DNA from: Hofstenia miamia
Lineage: Eukaryota > Xenacoelomorpha > Acoela
NCBI GenBank assembly: GCA_004352715.1
Contig: SCFE01000056.1
Span: 875,825 to 939,824 of the forward strand
DNA length: 64,000 nt
Direction of reading: 5' to 3'
Numbering within the stretch: position 1 is the first letter of the stretch; each line of letters starts with the position of its first letter. Positions 57,844 through 64,000 of this stretch are shown here, in pieces. Position numbers and translations under genes: made by a program. Below the pieces are notes generated by a model, which worked only from the letters and a program-made list of their open reading frames with translations, did not search any database and had not been told where the DNA came from.

Positions 57844-60622
57844 TATATCCAATGTGATTTTTGAAATATTTTCAGATTTACATTCGTAAATAAAATAAAA
57901 GAATAAGAAAACTGATATTTTATGAGGTCATAGTAACATAATCCTCCAATTCATTGGCGTGATATGTTTAATTTTAGTTAATATTGAATTTACTAATATT
58001 CTTTTGAAAAAATGTAATTGATTTAACATTAGTGAAGTTAGAAATATCATTTACATATACATTGAACAGCAGGGGATCAAGATTTCTGTCACACTGCATT
58101 GTTTATTAATGGTTTTTTTGACGAATGATTGTTAGCATTCACGTATTGTGAACAATCAAATATATATTTGTTTCAGGAATCATAAACTTTCACTTTTGGT
58201 AAGAATTTAGCAAGTAATTAAATGATCAGAAAATACATTATCCAATATTAAATAGGGAATGCGGTTACTTATAAATTTAACCCTAATTTTCACAACCTTT
58301 TTATGTACGTTGGTTTCACAAGGGCAAGGGGTAAAAATTCCCCAGGTTTTATTTTTGATATAATAATGCTATTGTCAAAAAGTTTGGCACAAAGGTACCA
58401 ATGGGATAAAAATTTTGAAAAAATTGAAAAAAAACATTTTTATCCAGACATTGTTGCTGACGTCAGCATTTTTTGCAGAAAATTTTCTAAAATACTAAGA
58501 GATGTCTTAGGTAAAAATGGTTATTATTTTTTGGCAACTATTAATTTTTTCCTATTCAAAACACAAATTATAAGGTCTAGTAATAACCTAAGGCATATTT
58601 ATTTGTGATTATTAATGCTAACATTTTTTTGTTTTTGTCTAGTCGTTTCTTTGATTTCTATATTAAAATAAATGCTTTCGCCCTAAAATGTTCAAAGAAT
58701 GTGAAAAACTAAATTTAATGCAATTAAAAGTTAGCCAACCTTTCAAATTTTCTTTTAAAGAACGTTATTAATTATAATTCACATGGAGAGGAGTAAATTT
58801 ACCCTCCCTCTCTATGAAGAATAGGATTAAATCAATTCTTAGTTCGGTGAAAATTTCTTGGGTTCTAATAATATAACTCAGATCTGTTTAAATTTCTATC
58901 TTTTTGGAATATTTTGAAGTAATCTTTAAAAATTGGTATTGAGACTGAACCATTTGATTTTACATGTAACAATATTTCTGTGATTCCAAAAAGTGTATTA
59001 TCATTGAAGTTTTCAATTAGATCATAAAATTTTTCAATTTGTTTAAGATTCATTGGAAATTATTATTTAGTACATACTTGTTTGTAAGTTTAATAATGTG
59101 ATTTTTAATCGATAAATGTCGTGAACCATTGTTCGTACCAAGATTTTTTGCATTTCGTATCTGGACTAAGCACATTACAAATTTGAGATCCTTTGAAAGA
59201 GTACGTTTGATCTTAAACAATTAATGCATTTGTATTTGCACATGATATCTTTGTTTGGTAAATTTGGTAATGGTGGTTTTTTGGACAGTGGCCGTAGACT
59301 CCACATGAGCTGCACTTTCTTAGATAGCACTTTCTTGGATAACACTTAAACCATATCGAATTCTGTTATTTATAAGAGTGAAACGTTGATAATAAATTTA
59401 CATCTTTTGAAGTTATTCAATTTTGAAAAAGTAGCATTAAGTTCATCGTCAATAACTACAGTTCTTGAAATCAGATTTTAATCGCACAATTTATCTTCAA
59501 AATCTTCGTACATTGGAATATAGTTTATAATTTATGCTTAGGCAAATATTTGCTTTATTTTTATGTGAAGGCTAAATTCTTCCATTGTTTTTGCAAATAT
59601 TTCTACAGATCGACAAAAATCACAATATCATTATTTTTTGATACAATTAATTGATTAAAATGAGAAGTTTCCTAGTTTGTTGATAGATTTTACATTATTA
59701 TTTATAAAATTTTTCCACCCTTTTTCATTAAGAGAACCATCGTTATTTCTGAAGAAACTATCATTACATTGAAAGTAGTTCAGATGATATTGATGTCAGC
59801 AAGTAAGGCTACAGCACTATAAAGTAATCTTGTCAAATGTTTCTATCCACCAAGTGGCTAAGATTCTCAAGTAATTGGTTCTATTCGCAAAAAGTGCAAA
59901 CAGTTTATTTCATGCAAGCAACTCATTATGCAAGGGCTGGATAAATTTTCAACTGCATAATCTAATTGTTTGCATTCTATCACCACAAAATAGTGAAAAA
60001 GAGTGTTTGATAATCAATGACATGGTAAAGATTAGTTTAAGTTTGCTAAAAATTTTCAAGTAGGCTGCGTACAAACGCATTTTCCATCGTTGTAGATTTT
60101 TTTAAGTAGAATAATTGGTTTAGTTTAAGCACAATCGCAAATGGTTCACAGGTTGTCTGGAAAATTGAAGTTGAAGGTGAGATTCAGGAGTGATTTTTGT
60201 GACTTGTCACCATACTTTTCTATTTGGCAGCAATACACAAGAGTTAAGCTTCATTTTAGGAGCTATTTCATTATTTTTGAATTTATTTGAAAAATGAAAA
60301 AAAGTTTGGTTGCTGTCTATTTTTAACACACTGTACCACCTGGTAGAGATTTAATTTCTTCTAATTGATGAAATATTATTGACCAGAGAAACAATAAGGT
60401 TTTACTCATGAATAAGAGTTTTGACATTGAAGCACCCTCTCAACTTGTGCTTGTTGATATTTACACAACCAGCTGTAGTTCATGTGTTCAAAATAATGAA
60501 ATATTTGAAAAAATGCACGCGCTCCTGAAAGTAGGGGCTTGGACTTTGTAGGCAGAAGTTTCTGGGTGCTGAGCTTGTCAGTGTCCTTAAAGTAAGAATA
60601 GCTCACTCAAGTACATATTTAA
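57844..60622. other. Gene-poor AT-rich region
   Basis: About 2.8 kb with no supported gene. The frame at 58303-58608 is dominated by A/T-rich codons and has no recognisable domain. Confidence 0.45.
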
Positions 60623-61752
60623 GCCCCGTTTACACTGGTTCAACTTGAGGAATTCGTCAAGTGATTTCAATAGCGCACGGTCTCGTTTACATCTGCTCCT
60701 CATGTTGATTTCATTTGACGATTTCAATAGCGCATGGTCACGTTTACATCTGCTCCTCATGTTGATTTCATTTGACGTTTCAATATTGACAGCTCCTGTT
60801 TCCATTGGTTCCTTTTTCGTTGATATTTATCAAACGATTTAAAAGAATAATAAGCTACGTCAGTCATTTAATAATCTAATTAACACAGACCAGGCGTACA
60901 GAGCCATAGCTATGGTGGGCAAGGATGGGCAATTGTCCACCTAAATATATTTTAGCCTTGTCTTTGTCAACTTGAAAAATTGGGGAAATATGCAACTACT
61001 CCAGAGTACACTGACAAATTCTCTATTTAATTATTGATGACAGATTAGGGTGCAAGTCGTTCCAGGAAAAGTTTACTTCAATATTTTTACAAAGATAGCA
61101 CAGCTACAGGAATGAATGGCTAGGATTTTAGTTGCACACTTTGATGAAAACCATGTAAAAGATAAAAGAAATCATGGCGATACCATAAAATTTCTTTTAA
61201 TTATTTTCAATTGAATGTCTTATCAATTGAGCAAAATTTTGATAGTAATCAAAGGAATATTTACATATATCCAATTCTAACAGTAAATGTGACATAGAAA
61301 TTGTCATTACCTTTGTGTTACACTCAGTGATGAATACTGTTGTTAAGTAGGTAGCAATTTCGTAAAAACATCAATGTTTGATTCTTGCAGCTTTAGTGGT
61401 GCCATCAACAGTTAATAACAACTGGTCGGTTTTTGGTTAGGAAATTTATATATATATATAATGTACAAATACTGGCGATTCCAACTATGAGTTATTTCAT
61501 TTCAAAGTTGCTCACGCACAGCAAGGGTTTTTTTATCATAATCACTAGTGCCAGCATCAATTCATTTCGGCTGTATGGTCTGAACTGCCTTCAACTGTCA
61601 TGGATAGCTTATACCCATACCTACAATATGAGATTTTAAAAAATTCGATTTTTTAATTTTAGATTTTTTTTGTTTTGCCATAACTGGTTGCGCCAGTATT
61701 AATAACAGAATTGAACAGCGCCAGCATAAATACGCGAAAAGTTTATAGCACC

Positions 61753-61787
<35 letters not shown>

Positions 61788-62432
61788 GATTACCATTCAT
61801 TAGTAATAATAATTTTTAAATGGTTTCAAAAGCAATCTGCCATTATGCATTTCTTTAGTTTGGTTAGCTCAACTAAGGTCAAGAAAATAATAGATGTATT
61901 TAAACTTACTCAAAATTTATATTTTGACTTGCATAAATCATGTAAATGTGCATATGTATATTTTGATTATTCAACTAAATTTTTTTCATTTGCGAAAAAT
62001 GAAACTTAATAACAAATTTTAATATTGATGAATATTTTGCTTATTGAAGCACTTCTAGTCAAAACTTTTAGAAAAATTCTATAATTTAGTCGTTTTTTGC
62101 CTATTAAAATAGAAACTTTGCTTACTTTGAGGAATTCAATAGTGAAAGGCGCGTTTACATTTGTGTGTCAAGAGGAAAGTTGAACATAAAATAGATCGAA
62201 AATATATTCTGTTCCTCTCCTCCATGCGCTTTCACTTTCAATTTTGTGGGGTGTTTACATTAGGAATCTATTGAAATCGTCAAATGAAATCAACATGAGG
62301 AACAGATGTAAACGCGACCATGCACTATTGAAATCGTCAAAGGAAATCAACATGAGGAACAGATGTAAATGCGACCGTGCGCTATTGAAATCGCTTTACG
62401 AATTCCTCAAGTTGAACCAGTGTAAACAGGGC
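60623..62432. mobile_element. 1.81-kb long-TIR element with tandem repeats inside its TIRs
   Basis: The left end (60623, GCCCCGTTTACACTGGTTCA) and right end (62432, inward GCCCTGTTTACACTGGTTCA) are inverted copies for about 165-195 bp. Each TIR contains at least two tandem units of about 57 bp with GTTTACATCTG.TCCTCATG and TTGATTTCATTTGACGATTT. TTTAA lies immediately outside both ends (60618-60622 and 62433-62437) and may be the target duplication. No transposase. A hAT-like terminus CAGAGCCATAGCTATGGTGG (60899-60918) suggests a nested element. Confidence 0.85.
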
Positions 62433-64000
62433 TTTAAAGCGTTTGCCCGCCTTTAACATTATTTTTACTAGCCACGCTCGCCTGTATAAATTCATACAAT
62501 ACTGCACAAGTGTTGATCTCAGCAGTAATGTTTAAGAAAAACAAGAAAGTATAAGCCAAGATTCGTGAAATAAATAAGTTGCTTAATCGAAGTCAAACAT
62601 GAAAAAACTTTTTATTAGTTCGATACAAGGAAATTGAAAATAGTTTTTTCATTGTGATTAATATTAGAATACTTTTAAAATAAATTAGATAATTGCGGGT
62701 TAATTAAATTCATTGAGATACAGAGAGCTAAAACTGGATATAAAACAATTTTCTGTTGGTCATTTTAGCAAAACATAAAGTGAAAAAATACATTGTTGAC
62801 TTGCAACACCTTTGAAACATGAACAAGAGTTGGAGAATGGCACAAATGTATTAAAAATGTTGAAATTTTTTGATGATTTATAATTAAATTCTGTAATGAA
62901 GTAAATGTAACCCAAATATATTTGAATGAATTATATAAAGAATTTCACAAAAACAAGTTTAAAGAATTTCAAACATTGTCACATGAGTTAGCATTTTTCT
63001 ACTCTTTCAATTTGCAGCAATCTCCATACTTTGTGATAAAGAATTATGTAGTTTTTTCAATTTGTTTCTTAGAAATACTCTAAAATATCTTTCCAGCTTG
63101 ATTTCATAATTCTAAAAATGATTACATTAGATTTATGACTATAATTTTGCATTACCATTGACACGAACATTTCTGTAATATTAAATGGTAGCCTTAGTTA
63201 TCAAATTTGGGAGAACTGTTTACATCAAAATCTTTGTTTCTTAAAAATTATGACATAGTGCACCAACTTGTTGCAAAACACAACCATATTTCATATATGG
63301 AATAATGCTTGCTTCAATAATATAATATTCGTTTACTTACTAAAACAAAAGCATCCAATTTTACTTGAAAGATTTGCTCAAATCCATTTTTCACAGCATA
63401 ATGATATCATTTCTAAGTTTATTTCTTATTTATATTGTTGATCAGCTTCATTGATTGCTATCCTACAAATTCATTCAAGGGAAAGGCTTAAATTTTACTT
63501 CGTCATACATTCCAGATTTCACCGCCTTAGAAAATTTAAGCTCCTTACCTGCTGATTTCGTCATATGCAGGTTTTAACACCAAAATACACTTGCAAGCTA
63601 TAGCTATTGAGGATAAAATTTACTTCAACACTTTTTAAAAAATGGTCACTTTAGGATAAATACTAACTACTACAACCAACATTCCTAGCTATGTGATCAT
63701 CATTTTCTTCAATGTACTAAACTTAAGCTTTACAGATGTGTGATCATCTTTCTTTTAACATCTATTAAGTAATCTTTTTGAATTTGTTTTGCTTGTAATT
63801 AATGTTTATTACAAGATTTCATTGTTCAACTGAATTGTTTTAATGAAAATTGCTGTTAAATTTTTGTAGAAACATGTTGTTTGTTAGTGTTTACAAAAAT
63901 CTTCTTCCCCATTCAATATCAAAACATTCAAATGGGCTAGTAAATTTAAAATTGTTGTAATATTTGTGATCACATTCTTCAAATACAAATTTTCAATAAA
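62433..64000. other. Gene-poor AT-rich region to the window end
   Basis: No supported coding region, RNA gene or repeat on either strand. Confidence 0.45.

Noticed and set aside
58303-58608. 101-codon plus-strand frame
   Set aside because: Low-complexity A/T-rich codons, no domain, no conserved pattern.
60587-62456. Small repeated proteins (NEINMRSRCKRDHALLKS-type)
   Set aside because: These are translations of the tandem units inside the TIRs of the 60623-62432 element.

Overview
This is an AT-rich nuclear genome window from an animal, most likely an invertebrate. Three things point that way: a multi-exon P5B-type ATPase with GT-AG introns, a B-box/coiled-coil (TRIM-like) protein, and a dense mix of animal-type transposons (CR1/L2-like LINE, Ty3/Gypsy, Tc1/mariner, hAT, a probable Penelope relic). 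I cannot assign a phylum from sequence alone. There is no sign of prokaryotic operons, CRISPR or rRNA.

Layout. 1-5.05 kb: a FLYWCH zinc-finger relic, a B-box/coiled-coil gene, and a decayed tandem copy of that gene's 3' half. 5-12.3 kb: gene-poor DNA with TA microsatellites, one GC-rich MITE-like unit and a 126-base gap. 12.3-17.05 kb: a Ty3/Gypsy pol relic on the minus strand, then a nearly full-length but broken LINE on the plus strand (SGNH-esterase ORF1, a 2A-like motif at the start of ORF2, endonuclease, reverse transcriptase). 19.9-23.7 kb: a 3.86-kb element with long terminal inverted repeats that carries two arrays of the same 73-bp repeat. 24.6-25.7 kb: a 51-bp satellite built on a 19-bp near-palindrome, running into a gap of exactly 1000 N. 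25.9-26.8 kb: a Tc1-like transposase relic.

27.2-43.3 kb: a six-exon gene for a P5B ATPase (ATP13A2/3 family). The exons join in phase into about 1049 residues, except for one boundary (exon 4/5) with no GT-AG pair that keeps the frame. Its introns hold two fused mariner-like elements, a LINE fragment and a hAT-type MITE with a perfect 8-bp target duplication.

44.0-53.2 kb: a 1.3-1.5-kb inverted repeat, each arm with a conserved TATA-box block, flanks an intronless 591-residue type II membrane protein with many N-glycosylation sequons (possibly glycosyltransferase-like, unassigned). This is the most unusual arrangement in the window. Two stretches inside it are exact duplications on either side of single Ns and are almost certainly assembly artefacts. 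53.2-64 kb: LINE endonuclease and Penelope-like nuclease relics, a perfect-TIR mariner deletion derivative, a second long-TIR element whose TIRs are tandemly repeated, and otherwise featureless AT-rich DNA.

Functionally, the intact-looking host genes are the P5B ATPase (endolysosomal polyamine/cation transport by family), the B-box protein (RBCC-like scaffold or ubiquitin-pathway protein) and the secretory-pathway membrane protein. They are not obviously linked in function. Most of the remaining structure comes from transposons.
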